DNA of 64,000 nucleotides from contig CAWAHU010000001.1 in assembly GCA_963781955.1 (NCBI GenBank), positions 186,001 through 250,000 of the forward strand. Direction: 5' to 3'. Positions within the stretch are counted from its first letter, which is position 1; each line of letters begins with the position of its first letter. A program made the position numbers and the translations under genes. Of this stretch, positions 7,700 to 16,965 are shown in pieces. The notes under the pieces were generated by a model that ran no database searches, had not been told where the DNA came from, and saw nothing but the letters and a program-made list of their open reading frames with translations. Origin of the DNA: Bog-473 sp963781955. Lineage in GTDB: Bacteria; Actinomycetota; Acidimicrobiia; Acidimicrobiales; RAAP-2.

Positions 7700-8611
7700 G
7701 TGGGAACGACGACTCGCCGGCTCACCACAACGGAAGAAACGACGACCGAGGGTGGCATCGACGCCCTGTGGTCGGAGTTCAAGCAGACGGGAGCGCAGCC
7801 GCTGCGCAACCAGCTGATCGTCTACTACTCGCCTTTCGTCAAGTACGTCGCCAGCCGGGTGCTGGCCGGCCTGCCGCGGCACTTCGACGGGGAGGACCTC
7901 GTCAGCTACGGCATCATCGGGCTCATCGACGCCATCGAGCGCTTCGAGCCCGACCGGAACCTGCGCTTCGAGACCTACGCCATCCCGCGCATCAAGGGGG
8001 CGATCATCGACGAGCTGCGTTCCATCGACTGGGTCCCGCGTTCGGTGCGCACCAAGGCCCGCGCGGTCGAGCAGGCCTTCACGCACCTCGAGGCGACGTT
8101 GCGGCGCACGCCGAACGACACGGAGGTGGCGGCCGAGCTCGAAATGTCCGTCGGCGACTTCCACAAGGCGTTGCGGAAGATCTCCACTGTGGGCATGGTG
8201 GCCCTCGACGAGGTCCTGCGTGGCGGGGAGCGTTCCGAGCGGTCGACCCTGGGCGAGACCCTGCCGGACAGCTCGTCGGGTCCGGTCGACACCTTCGAGG
8301 CCAAGGAGTCGAAGGAGGCGCTGATCTCCGCCGTCGCCGCCATGCCCGAGCGTGAGCGGACCGTCCTGATGATGTACTACTACGACGGTCTCACACTGAC
8401 CGAGATCGGGCAGGTCCTCGGGGTCACCGAGAGCAGGGTCTGCCAGATCCACACCAAGGCGCTGCGCCAGCTGCGCTCGAAGCTGGCCGACAGGCCCGAG
8501 CCGGCGTCGCCGCCGGCCGCCGCATCCACCCGAGCGCGCCAGGCCGACGCCGGCCCGGCCGAGCCCGGGCGCGGCGCAGGCCGCGGGCGCCTGCAGCTGC
8601 TCGCCAGCTGA
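7700..8611 (+). CDS. whiG: RNA polymerase sigma factor, FliA/WhiG type
   Basis: An alternative sigma-70 factor of about 303 residues. Region 2 is visible as RNQLIVYYSPFVKYVASRV, GEDLVSYGIIGLIDAIERF and FETYAIPRIKGAIIDELR; region 3 as VPRSVRTKARAVEQAF; region 4 as ALISAVAAMPERERTVL, LTLTEIGQVLGVTESRVCQIH. The IPRIKGAIIDELR and DWVPRSVR signatures mark the FliA/WhiG group, which directs motility or sporulation genes. A Pro/Ala-rich tail of about 40 residues follows region 4. An AAGGAGG ribosome site nine bases before the GTG at 7700 supports that start; an ATG at 7664 would add 12 residues. No flagellar genes are in the window, so the WhiG role is inference. Confidence 0.85.
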   Translation: MGTTTRRLTTTEETTTEGGIDALWSEFKQTGAQPLRNQLIVYYSPFVKYVASRVLAGLPRHFDGEDLVSYGIIGLIDAIERFEPDRNLRFETYAIPRIKGAIIDELRSIDWVPRSVRTKARAVEQAFTHLEATLRRTPNDTEVAAELEMSVGDFHKALRKISTVGMVALDEVLRGGERSERSTLGETLPDSSSGPVDTFEAKESKEALISAVAAMPERERTVLMMYYYDGLTLTEIGQVLGVTESRVCQIHTKALRQLRSKLADRPEPASPPAAASTRARQADAGPAEPGRGAGRGRLQLLAS

Positions 8612-8774
8612 GCCGGCGCCGTCGCGGGCCGGACATCGGACGGTCACCCTCTGGTCCCGCCGGAGGGCTTGCCGGCCCCGCGCGGCCCCGCGCGGCCCCG
8701 GCGGTCGCCCCTGCTGAGCGCGCCCGGTACGGTACCGACGTACCTATCGGCAACGACATGACGGGGAGAGCCTG

Positions 8775-10175
8775 ATGCCACTGCACCGGAGGGAGTCTGT
8801 CCGGGAAGAGATGCTCGACTCGGTCTTCGCCGACATAGGCCTGCGCAAGACGATGCCGTCGAGGGACTTCCCCACGGCGATGGTGGCACCGGCCGACGCC
8901 TTCCAGGCCATCGCCGACGAGCTCCTGCTCGACGGCAACGCCCGCCAGAACCTGGCCACCTTCTGCCAGACGTGGGAGGAGCCCGAGGTCCACAAGTTGA
9001 TGGACATCGCCATCGACAAGAACCTGATCGACAAGGACGAGTACCCGCAGACGGCCGAGCTCGAGCGCCGCTGCGTGCACATGCTGGCCGACCTGTGGAA
9101 CGCCCCCGAGACCGGGGAGGCCGTCGGGTGCTCGGCCATCGGGTCCTCGGAGGCCTGCATGCTCGGCGGCATGGCGGCCAAGTGGCGGTGGCGCGCCAAG
9201 CGGCAGGCCGCCGGGAAGCCGGCGGACAAGCCGAACATGGTCTGCGGCCCCGTCCAGGTGGTCTGGCACAAGTTCGCTCGCTACTGGGACGTCGAGATGC
9301 GCGAGGTCCCCATGGCCCCCGGCCGCTACTGCATGGATGTCGAGCAGATGCTCGAGCGGGTGGACGAGAACACGATCATGGTGGTGCCGACCTTCGGAGT
9401 GACCTACACCGGCTCCTACGAGCCTGTGCTCGAGCTGTCGAACGCACTCGACGAGCTCCAGGAGAGGACCGGTCTCGACGTCGACATCCACGTGGACGGC
9501 GCCAGCGGCGCATTCTTGGCCCCCTTCTGTGCCCCCGACGTCCTCTGGGACTTCCGGGTGTCCCGGGTCAAGTCCATCAGCACGTCGGGGCACAAGTTCG
9601 GCCTGGCGCCGCTCGGTGTGGGCTGGGTCCTGTGGCGCGACGCGTCCGAGCTCCCCGACGACCTCATCTTCCACGTGACCTACCTCGGCGGCGACATGCC
9701 CGTCTTCCAGATCAACTTCTCCCGGCCCGCCGGCCAGGTGGTGGCGCAGTACTACAACTTCGTGCGCCTGGGTCGCGACGGTTATCGCCATGTGCACGAC
9801 GCCTGCTACGACACGGGCGAGTTCCTGGCCCAGGAGATCGTGAAGCTCGGCCCCTTCGAGCTCCTCTGCGACTCGGACCCGGAGAAGGGGATCCCCTCGG
9901 TGGCCTGGCGCATCAAGGAGGGCGAGGACCCCGGCTACACCCTCTACGACCTGGCCGACCGTTTGCGGGCCAAGGGTTGGCAGGTGCCGGCCTACCCGCT
10001 GACCGGATCGGTCTCGGACATCTCGGTCCAGCGCATCCTCGTCCGTCAGGGCGTCAGCCGAGACCTGGCCTCGCTCCTCCTCGACGACCTGCGCGAGTCC
10101 ATCGCGCACTTCGACCGCCACCCCGTCTCGGTCCCCATGACCAAGGAGGAGTCAGGCGGCTTCAGCCACCTCTAG
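8775..10175 (+). CDS. gadB: Glutamate decarboxylase
   Basis: A PLP-dependent decarboxylase of 466 residues, the same length as E. coli GadB. It converts glutamate to GABA and CO2, consuming a proton in the cytoplasm. Visible features are GCSAIGSSEACMLGG, PTFGVTYTGSYEPV, HVDGASGAFLAPF and STSGHKFG, whose lysine (about residue 274) should form the Schiff base. Sequence matches the GAD family along its whole length. A GGGGAGA ribosome site lies just before the ATG. No GadC-type glutamate/GABA antiporter is adjacent; instead a channel-like membrane protein is encoded convergently, overlapping the stop by four bases. The role could be acid resistance or GABA metabolism. Confidence 0.95.
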   Translation: MPLHRRESVREEMLDSVFADIGLRKTMPSRDFPTAMVAPADAFQAIADELLLDGNARQNLATFCQTWEEPEVHKLMDIAIDKNLIDKDEYPQTAELERRCVHMLADLWNAPETGEAVGCSAIGSSEACMLGGMAAKWRWRAKRQAAGKPADKPNMVCGPVQVVWHKFARYWDVEMREVPMAPGRYCMDVEQMLERVDENTIMVVPTFGVTYTGSYEPVLELSNALDELQERTGLDVDIHVDGASGAFLAPFCAPDVLWDFRVSRVKSISTSGHKFGLAPLGVGWVLWRDASELPDDLIFHVTYLGGDMPVFQINFSRPAGQVVAQYYNFVRLGRDGYRHVHDACYDTGEFLAQEIVKLGPFELLCDSDPEKGIPSVAWRIKEGEDPGYTLYDLADRLRAKGWQVPAYPLTGSVSDISVQRILVRQGVSRDLASLLLDDLRESIAHFDRHPVSVPMTKEESGGFSHL

Positions 10176-11356
10176 GCGACGCCGGCCGGTGGCACCACCG
10201 CCACGGACGAGCCGGGGTCCCAGTCCACCGGGAGCGTCCGGCGTCGCAAGTAGCGCGGGCGGCCGACCCGGGCGGGGCGGTCCGTGGTCCACGGCGCCGG
10301 CTTGGCATGGGTGAGGCCGGCCAGCGCGCGCAGCGGCCGGTCATAGGACCAGCGCACCCAGGCAAAGCGGTGCCATCCCTCCTCGGGGTCGAACCCTTCG
10401 GGGAGGTCGAGCAAGGTGCTGACGGCGGCCATCACGTCGAGGTACTCCTGGCGGGTGATGCTGACGTCGGGCGTCGGGTCGCTGGCGATGTGCGTCGAGA
10501 GCTCGATCAGAGTCGGTGCCGGCGCGACGGGGACGCTGGCAGCACGGGCGATCCGGTCGACGGTGGGTATGCCGTAGACCAGCGCCATCAGCGGGCCCTT
10601 CTCGGCGTCCTCGAGGACCTGCGTGCCGGTGGTCTCCGTCGCGGACACCATGACGGCCGCGGCATCGAGCAAGGTTCCGAGCGTGGCCACCCACGAGAGG
10701 TTGGCGTGGGCCTCGGGGAAGTAGGTCAGGATCGGGAAGGCGGTGTGCGTCTGCTCGGCGTCGATGATCCAGTCCGTCTGCGTTCGCCAGAACTCCGGGG
10801 TCTCGAGGGCTCCGGTGCGGTGGAGCGTCTGGAGGAGCCCGGGGACCGTCGGCGGTGTCCCCGCCATCGGGCTCAGCATGAAGATCCCCTTCTCCCGGCT
10901 GTTGTAGGCCGAGTAGATGGTGGGCAGGTAGCTGATGAGCAGCGCGACGAGGCCGAGGCCGATCGTCGCCTCAATGAAGGCGATGAAGATGCGCAGCGTG
11001 CCCGAGGGCTCGGAGAACCCGAGTGTGGTGAGCGACGAGACGCTGACCTCGAAGGCCTTCTGCCACGTGACGGACCCGGTGCTCCAGAAGATGAAGATGA
11101 AGCCGCAGGAGACGACGATCATCCAAATGAGCGGGAGGCTCACCAGCGCCACCGGCGCGTAGAGGCTGCGCATCGCCGAGCCCCGCCGTTCCTCCTGCTT
11201 CTGGTGGACCATCAGCCGGTGTACCAGCGCGAACACGGCCTGCGAGAGCCGGGGGAAGCCCTCTTGGGGCAGGACGACGGTCTTGAGCGCCGACCCCAGC
11301 AGCGCGGCCGCGATGGCGAGGCCGACGAGCAACGAGAGGATGTGCAAGAGGATCAT
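10172..11356 (-). CDS. Two-TM ion-channel-like membrane protein
   Basis: A 394-residue protein with about four hydrophobic segments in the first 150 residues and a soluble C-terminal domain. Between two membrane helices lies SVSSLTTLGFSEPSG, similar in layout to the pore loop of Ion_trans_2-type potassium channels (T-x-G-[FY]), although not a canonical selectivity filter. The cytoplasmic half has no recognised motif and ends in a basic Pro/Arg-rich tail. I recognise it only as a conserved actinobacterial membrane protein; a cation channel is a guess from the pore-like loop. Its 3' end overlaps the glutamate decarboxylase gene by four bases, convergently. Confidence 0.65.
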   Translation of the reverse strand: MILLHILSLLVGLAIAAALLGSALKTVVLPQEGFPRLSQAVFALVHRLMVHQKQEERRGSAMRSLYAPVALVSLPLIWMIVVSCGFIFIFWSTGSVTWQKAFEVSVSSLTTLGFSEPSGTLRIFIAFIEATIGLGLVALLISYLPTIYSAYNSREKGIFMLSPMAGTPPTVPGLLQTLHRTGALETPEFWRTQTDWIIDAEQTHTAFPILTYFPEAHANLSWVATLGTLLDAAAVMVSATETTGTQVLEDAEKGPLMALVYGIPTVDRIARAASVPVAPAPTLIELSTHIASDPTPDVSITRQEYLDVMAAVSTLLDLPEGFDPEEGWHRFAWVRWSYDRPLRALAGLTHAKPAPWTTDRPARVGRPRYLRRRTLPVDWDPGSSVAVVPPAGVA

Positions 11357-11436
11357 GGTCGTGAGCGGTGCCGCCCGATCCTAGGACGCCGCCCCGGCGG
11401 GCACGGTTCCGACGGGGTCTGGCATGATCCACGGCG

Positions 11437-13134
11437 GTGCCACTCCCTCCCGCCATAGAGATCGCGCGCCGCGCCTCGCTGCTGCCGGTGGCCGAGATTG
11501 GTGCGCAGATGGGCATCGCGCCGGAGCTGCTCGAGCCGTATGGCGCGTACGTGGCCAAGGTGAGCCTCGACGCGGTCGAGGCCTTGGCCGACCGGCCGCG
11601 GGCCCGCTACGTCGTGGTGACGGCGGTCACACCGACGCCCCTCGGCGAGGGGAAGACCACCACGACGGTCGGGCTGGGTCAGGCGCTCTGCCGCATCGGG
11701 CGGCAGGCCACCGTGGCCATCCGGCAGGCCTCCATGGGTCCGACCTTCGGCATCAAGGGGGGCGCCGCCGGCGGCGGCTACAGCCAGGTGGTTCCCTTCG
11801 AGAACCTCAACCTGCACCTGACGGGCGACCTGCACGCCGTGACGGCTGCCAACAACTTGCTGGCCGCCATGCTGGACAACCACCTCTACAACGGCAACGC
11901 GCTGGGCATCGACCCGTACGGCATCACTTGGAAGCGCGTCCTCGACGTCAACGATCGGTCGCTGCGCAGCATCGTGTCGGGACTCGGGAGCAAGCAGGAC
12001 GGGATGCCGCGCCAGACCGGGTTCGACATCACTGCGGCGTCGGAGGTCATGGCGGTGCTCGCGTTGGCCCGATCGCTGCGCGACCTGCGTGAGCGCATGG
12101 GCCGGATCGTGGTGGGCTACACGGGCACCGGCGAACCCGTGACGGCCGAAGACCTCAAGGCGTCCGGAGCCATGACGGTGGTGATGCGCGACGCCATCAA
12201 GCCCAACCTGCTCCAGACGCTTGAGAACACGCCGGTGCTCGTCCACGCCGGGCCGTTCGGCAACATCGCCCACGGAAACTCGTCGGTGGTGGCGGACCTC
12301 ATCGGGATCCACGCCGGTGAGTTCTTGGTGACCGAGGCCGGCTTCGGCGCCGACATGGGCGCGGAGCGGTTCTTCAACATCAAGTGCCGGACCTCGGGTC
12401 TGGTCCCCGACGCCGCGGTGGTGGTGACCACCGTCCGCGCCATGAAGCTGCACTCGGGCCGCCACCGGGTGGTGGCCGGCCGCCCGCTCCCAGCGGCCAT
12501 GCTCGAGGAGAACCCCGAAGAGGTCCACCAGGGTGCGGCCAACCTGCTGGCGCACCTCGCCATCGTGCGCCGTCATGGCGTCACGCCGGTCGTGGCCATC
12601 AACGCCATGGAGACCGACTTCCCCTCCGAGCAGGCCGCCATCGAGGAGATCGCTGCGTCCACCGGCGCCCGGGCCGCCGTCTGCACCCACTTCACCGACG
12701 GGGGCAAGGGTGCGGTGGCGCTCGCCGAGGCGGTGGCCGCGGCCGCCGACGAGCCGAGCGAGTTCGCCATGCTCTACCCCGACGGCGCCACGCTGCGCCA
12801 GAAAGTCGAGACGATCGCCACCGAGGTCTACGGAGCCGAGGGCGTCGACTACCAGCCGGCGGCGGCGCGCCAGCTCGACCTCTACGAGCAGGCGGGGTTC
12901 GGCGGCCTCCCGGTCTGCATCGCCAAGACCCACCTCTCGATCTCCTCGGACCCCGCGCTGCTGGGCGCCCCGCGCGCCTGGCGGCTCCCCGTCCGCGAGG
13001 CCCGGGCCAGCGTGGGGGCCGGGTTCGTCTACTTGGTGTCCGGCGACATGCGGACCATGCCCGGGCTGTCGCACAGCCCGGCCGCCGAGGCGATCGACAT
13101 CGACGACGAGGGCAACGTGGTCGGGCTCTACTGA
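11437..13134 (+). CDS. fhs: Formate-tetrahydrofolate ligase
   Basis: A 565-residue enzyme that makes 10-formyl-THF from formate, THF and ATP, feeding one-carbon metabolism. The ATP loop TPTPLGEGKTTT lies at about residues 65-76, and family signatures such as GIKGGAAGGGYSQV, NLHLTGDLHA and EAGFGADMGAE are intact. Length matches the family (about 555-560). The start is the GTG at 11437, with a CATGAT -10-like hexamer eight bases upstream and no ribosome site, again compatible with a leaderless mRNA. It stands alone between convergent and divergent neighbours. Confidence 0.96.
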   Translation: MPLPPAIEIARRASLLPVAEIGAQMGIAPELLEPYGAYVAKVSLDAVEALADRPRARYVVVTAVTPTPLGEGKTTTTVGLGQALCRIGRQATVAIRQASMGPTFGIKGGAAGGGYSQVVPFENLNLHLTGDLHAVTAANNLLAAMLDNHLYNGNALGIDPYGITWKRVLDVNDRSLRSIVSGLGSKQDGMPRQTGFDITAASEVMAVLALARSLRDLRERMGRIVVGYTGTGEPVTAEDLKASGAMTVVMRDAIKPNLLQTLENTPVLVHAGPFGNIAHGNSSVVADLIGIHAGEFLVTEAGFGADMGAERFFNIKCRTSGLVPDAAVVVTTVRAMKLHSGRHRVVAGRPLPAAMLEENPEEVHQGAANLLAHLAIVRRHGVTPVVAINAMETDFPSEQAAIEEIAASTGARAAVCTHFTDGGKGAVALAEAVAAAADEPSEFAMLYPDGATLRQKVETIATEVYGAEGVDYQPAAARQLDLYEQAGFGGLPVCIAKTHLSISSDPALLGAPRAWRLPVREARASVGAGFVYLVSGDMRTMPGLSHSPAAEAIDIDDEGNVVGLY

Positions 13135-13144
13135 GCCGCCGGTC

Positions 13145-14152
13145 CTAGGCCGACGCGGAGAAGCGCACGCGCAGATCCGGCTCGGGCCCGAACCCCGGCA
13201 GGGCCGGGCCCTCGGCCGACAGCGCGTGCCAGCCCGCCACCCCGATCATGGCGGCGTTGTCCGTGGCCAGGGCCGGCGGCGGGATGAGCAGGCGCGCGCC
13301 GAATTCGTCGGCCAGCGCCTGGGCCCGGGCGCGTAGCACCGGGCTGGCCGCCACGCCCCCCACGATGGCCACGGCGCGGTCGCCGAACTCTTCGAGGGCC
13401 CGCGCCAACTTGGCGCACAGCACGTCCATGCAGGCGGCGACGAACGACGCGACCACGTCGACCTCGGAGAAGTCCGGGTGTGCGCGCACGTGGTTGACGA
13501 CCGCCGTCTTGAGCCCGGAGAACGAGAAGGCGTACCCCTCGCTGAGCATCGGCCGGGGGAACCCGAGCACGTCCTCGCCCGAGGCCGCCATGCGGTCGAG
13601 GACGGGGCCGCCCGGGTAGCCCAGTCCGAGGAAGCGGGCGATCTTGTCGTAGGCCTCGCCGATGGAGTCGTCGACCGTCTCGCCGAGGAGCTCGTAGCGG
13701 CCCGGTGCCGTCGCCCGGGTCAGCATGCAGTGGCCCCCAGAGACGAGCAGCGCGACCTGGGGGAACGGCACTTCGACGTCGGTCAGGTAGACGCTGGCCA
13801 GATGCCCCTCGAGGTGGTTGACGCCGACCAGCGGCAGGCCCCAGCCGAGGGAGAGCGCCTTGGCCGTGGCGATGCCCACCAGAAGGGCACCGACCAGCCC
13901 CGGGCCGCGGGTCACCGCGAGCGCGGTCAGCTCCTCACCCGACACACCGGCCTCGTGCAGAGCACGGCGGACCACGGGGGTGATGACCTCGACGTGGGCC
14001 CGGCTGGCCAGCTCGGGCACGACGCCGCCGAACTCCGCGTGCAGGTCGACCTGGCTGGCCACCACCGACGAGCGCACGGTCAGCGAGTCGTCGACGACGG
14101 CGGCTGCCGTCTCGTCGCACGACGTCTCGATCGCCAGCAGCGTGCGCGTCAC
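13145..14152 (-). CDS. tsaD: tRNA N6-threonylcarbamoyladenosine synthase TsaD
   Basis: A 335-residue ASKHA-fold enzyme that transfers the threonylcarbamoyl group to A37 of ANN-decoding tRNAs. Visible are LAIETSCDETAAAVV at the N-terminus, ELASRAHVEVITPV, GLVGALLVG, the iron-binding NHLEGH motif, LVSGGHCML and TDNAAMIGVAG near the end. Its start overlaps the end of tsaC by four bases, so the two steps of t6A synthesis are translationally coupled. The partners TsaB and TsaE are not in this window. Confidence 0.96.
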   Translation of the reverse strand: MTRTLLAIETSCDETAAAVVDDSLTVRSSVVASQVDLHAEFGGVVPELASRAHVEVITPVVRRALHEAGVSGEELTALAVTRGPGLVGALLVGIATAKALSLGWGLPLVGVNHLEGHLASVYLTDVEVPFPQVALLVSGGHCMLTRATAPGRYELLGETVDDSIGEAYDKIARFLGLGYPGGPVLDRMAASGEDVLGFPRPMLSEGYAFSFSGLKTAVVNHVRAHPDFSEVDVVASFVAACMDVLCAKLARALEEFGDRAVAIVGGVAASPVLRARAQALADEFGARLLIPPPALATDNAAMIGVAGWHALSAEGPALPGFGPEPDLRVRFSASA

Positions 14153-14769
14153 CGCACCCCCGCCACTGTGTCCATCACGGCCGGCGTCGAGATGGCACCC
14201 TCACGCTCGACGACGGGCTCGGCACCGCGCACGTTGACCAAGGTGGAGGGCACGTCCTCGAGCGTCCCGCCGTCGACCACCAAGCCGACGGGTTCCGCCA
14301 GGCCCGACGACGCCGCGGCGGCCGTGCGCGGGGTGGGCGCACCGTGGGAGTTGGCGCTCGTGACGGCCAGGACGCCGGTGCGCTCGAGGAGCGACCGCAG
14401 GAAGTCGTGGTCGGGGACGCGCACGGCCACCTCGTCCCTCCGCTCGAGCCAGCCCGGCCGCGCCACGGTGTCGTCGAAGCCGAAGGCCAGGGTCAGAGGT
14501 CCGGGCCACCAGCGGCGGGCCAGCGCGGCGGCTGTGGGCGTGAAGGCCACGCCGAGGGCGCGCACCTGCTCCTCGTTGGCCGCCAGAACGGGGAGCGGCC
14601 TTGCTTCGGGCCGCCCCTTGGCGCGGTAGACGGCCTGGACGGCGCCGGCGTCCTCGGGCCGGGCGGCCAGTCCGTAGACCGTGTCGGTCGGCACCACCAC
14701 CACGCCGCCAGCCGCCAGGACCTCGGCGGCGGCCCGGGCTCCGGCCGCATCGGCGCGCACCGTCCTCAC
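14149..14769 (-). CDS. tsaC: L-threonylcarbamoyladenylate synthase (Sua5/YrdC/YciO)
   Basis: A 206-residue YrdC-domain protein that makes threonylcarbamoyl-AMP from threonine, bicarbonate and ATP, the precursor used by TsaD. Motifs are GGVVVVPTDTVYGLA, VYRAKGRPEARPLPVL (the KxR of the active site), WWPGPLTLAF, VAVRVPDH and VTSANSHGAPTPRT. It lacks the extra C-terminal Sua5 domain and so is of the short TsaC type. It is the first gene of the tsaC-tsaD operon, with a GTG start. Confidence 0.93.
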   Translation of the reverse strand: MRTVRADAAGARAAAEVLAAGGVVVVPTDTVYGLAARPEDAGAVQAVYRAKGRPEARPLPVLAANEEQVRALGVAFTPTAAALARRWWPGPLTLAFGFDDTVARPGWLERRDEVAVRVPDHDFLRSLLERTGVLAVTSANSHGAPTPRTAAAASSGLAEPVGLVVDGGTLEDVPSTLVNVRGAEPVVEREGAISTPAVMDTVAGVR

Positions 14770-14804
14770 CGCTCCGAACCGCGCCCGGGAGTGATCGGGG
14801 GCGC

Positions 14805-15263
14805 TCAGAGCGCCAGCGGCCGGATGGGCGCAGCCACCAGGGCCGGGTCCGACCGCCAGTCCACCCCGGGTACGTCGATGTACAGCTCGAGCTCGTTGCC
14901 GTCGGGGTCGAGGATGTAGAGGCTGTGGGTCACGGTGTGGTCGGACGCTCCCACGACGGTGGCTCCTGCGGCCTGCACCCGGGCCAACGCCTCGCGCAGC
15001 TCGTCGTCGCTGTCGCCCACCTTCAGTCCGAAGTGGTACAGCCCGACCCGACGGCCCGGCGGGATCGGCGTGGCGTCCGCGCCGACTTCGATCAACAAGA
15101 GCTCGTGGTGCGTGCGGCCCGACGAGAACGCGGCCACCATCGTCGGTTCCTCGCCCGGTTCGGGCAGGATCTGCTGCCAGCCCAGCACGTCGCGGTAGAA
15201 GGCGGCCGAGCGCCGCACGTCGCGCACATAGAGGACGAGGTGGCCGAGCTCGAGGACGGTCAT
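14805..15263 (-). CDS. VOC-family (glyoxalase/extradiol dioxygenase-like) protein
   Basis: A 152-residue protein with two beta-alpha-beta-beta-beta modules: LELGHLVLYVRDVRRSAAFY in the first and LYHFGLKVGDSDDELREAL with LYILDPDGNELELYID in the second. The positions of His, His and Glu match the VOC metal site. Reaction unknown; members include catechol dioxygenases, glyoxalases and antibiotic-binding proteins. Its start overlaps the end of the wax ester synthase gene by four bases, so the two are probably cotranscribed. Confidence 0.82.
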   Translation of the reverse strand: MTVLELGHLVLYVRDVRRSAAFYRDVLGWQQILPEPGEEPTMVAAFSSGRTHHELLLIEVGADATPIPPGRRVGLYHFGLKVGDSDDELREALARVQAAGATVVGASDHTVTHSLYILDPDGNELELYIDVPGVDWRSDPALVAAPIRPLAL

Positions 15264-16831
15264 GTGGTCACGCTACCGGTCGCCTGCGTCGGTCCCGGCA
15301 GCGGCGTTGCGACCTCGTCGGGTCCGCGCGCCGCTTGCCCTGCAGCTCCGCCGTCCGCCGCGTGCTTCCAGCGTGCCGTCGGCGGCATGCCCGGGCCCAG
15401 GTGGATCGGGACGTCGAAGGGCTCGGGCTCGAGCCCGGCCGCCATGAGCATCTCGGCCAGCGCGTCGGGCACCGCCGCGGCGATGTCCCACAGCCGGGGT
15501 ACCGCGCGGGCGTCCGAGGCCAGGCCCCAATAGAGGACGCCCAGGTAGCTCATGATCGTGATGTTGAGACCCATGCCGTCCATGACCGGGCCGAAGGGGA
15601 ACATCCCGAGCAGCTTGCTCCCACCGAGGTACAGGGGGAAGTCGGGGCCGGGCACGTTGGACACGACGAGGTTGGCCACCGGGCGATGGCGGTCGGCCAG
15701 CTTCATGCCGGTGTAGAAGCGCGCCGCGGAAGCGAACACATGGGGCGAGGCATGCTCGACCCAGTTCTGCAGCGTGGAGGCGCCGAGCGCCTGGTGCTCC
15801 TCCTTCGCCCCCTTGGTGCACTCGGCGATGAGTTGGAGCCGCTCGAGCGGGTCGCCGACGTGGCACGGGAGCGGCACGAACATGGCAGACACCTTGTTCG
15901 AACCCCTGAGCTCGGTCATGTCGGGCGCCACCGACACCGGCACCACCGACACCAGAGGGATCTCGGGCAGCTCGTCGCCCGCCAGGAGGTACGTCCGCAG
16001 CGCTCCGGTGCACACGGCGAGCACCACGTCGTTGACCGTGGTGCCCATGGCGTCCTTCAGCCGCTTGGCGTCGGTCAGGCTGGCCGCGGCGAAGGCGGTC
16101 CGGCGCCGGGCATGGATCGCGGCGTTGATGGAGGTACGGGGTGCGGTCAGCGGCAGGGCCGCCTTGGCGGTGCGGCTCTGGCGGATGCGCCGGATGTCGA
16201 GGAGGCTGCGCGTGGTCCGTACCGCCGCCTGCGCGATGTCGAAGGGCGCAGCCAGGCCGGCCACCATGGCCTGGAGCACCAGCTCGAGGCCCGACGGGAC
16301 GCGCGTGTCGAGCTGGCGCGGAGCCAGAGGGCGCGTCTCGGCCGGCTCGGGCTCGAAGTCGAAGAGCACACCGAGGAGCTCGGCACCCGAGACGCCGTCG
16401 ATGGTGCTGTGGTGCATCTTGGCGACGAGCGCGATCTTGCCGTCCTCGAGCCCCTCGACGATCCACATCTCCCACAGCGGTCGGTCGCGGTGGAGCTGGC
16501 GGCTCATCACGTCCGCCGAGAAGTCGGCGAGCTCGCGCATCCCACCGGGTGTGGGGAGCGCGGCGCGCCGGAGATGGTTGTCGATGTCGAACTCGGGGTC
16601 GTCGATCCACACGGGGTGACCCAGGCGCAGCGGGACCTCGACCAGGCGACGCTGGAAGACCGGGGCGAGCGGGATCCGGTCCCTGATCAGCTGGCGCACG
16701 CGGCGGAAGGAGTAGCCGCCCGGCACCGTGGCGGGGTCGAACACGGCGGCGATGGCCACGTGCATGTGGTGCGTCGGCGTCTCGGCGTAGAGGAAGGCGG
16801 CGTCGAGACCGGTCAGCCGTTCGGGGGACAT
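15260..16831 (-). CDS. Wax ester synthase/diacylglycerol acyltransferase (WS/DGAT)
   Basis: A 523-residue acyltransferase that joins acyl-CoA to a long-chain alcohol or diacylglycerol, making storage wax esters or triacylglycerol. The catalytic HHSTIDG motif (HHxxxDG) is at residues 140-146. Also visible are LDAAFLYAETPTHHMHV near the N-terminus, TVNDVVLAVCTGALR and the C-terminal VSNVPGP and MDGMGLNI motifs typical of actinobacterial members. The ATG at 16831 gives MSPERLTGLDAAF, the usual start; an upstream ATG at 16882 would add 17 atypical residues. Other lipid-related genes (acyl-CoA dehydrogenase, etfBA, enoyl-CoA hydratase) occur elsewhere in the window but not in its operon. Confidence 0.93.
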   Translation of the reverse strand: MSPERLTGLDAAFLYAETPTHHMHVAIAAVFDPATVPGGYSFRRVRQLIRDRIPLAPVFQRRLVEVPLRLGHPVWIDDPEFDIDNHLRRAALPTPGGMRELADFSADVMSRQLHRDRPLWEMWIVEGLEDGKIALVAKMHHSTIDGVSGAELLGVLFDFEPEPAETRPLAPRQLDTRVPSGLELVLQAMVAGLAAPFDIAQAAVRTTRSLLDIRRIRQSRTAKAALPLTAPRTSINAAIHARRRTAFAAASLTDAKRLKDAMGTTVNDVVLAVCTGALRTYLLAGDELPEIPLVSVVPVSVAPDMTELRGSNKVSAMFVPLPCHVGDPLERLQLIAECTKGAKEEHQALGASTLQNWVEHASPHVFASAARFYTGMKLADRHRPVANLVVSNVPGPDFPLYLGGSKLLGMFPFGPVMDGMGLNITIMSYLGVLYWGLASDARAVPRLWDIAAAVPDALAEMLMAAGLEPEPFDVPIHLGPGMPPTARWKHAADGGAAGQAARGPDEVATPLPGPTQATGSVTT

Positions 16832-16965
16832 CGCCCCATAACCTCGCGCCAAGTCCGGCGCGGGGCAACACACCGTGGCCACGGACGCCCTCGCTACCAG
16901 GGCCGACCTGCCCTGGTAGGCCGTGGAGCAGGCGACACCCCGGTTCGCGAGAAGATGGTGGGATC

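Noticed and set aside
11353..13074. A long open frame on the minus strand opposite fhs, with similar ones opposite gadB (8424-10121), valS and others
   Set aside because: High third-position GC keeps antisense frames open; the predicted proteins are Arg/His/Gly/Val-rich and match no family, while the plus-strand genes are clear.
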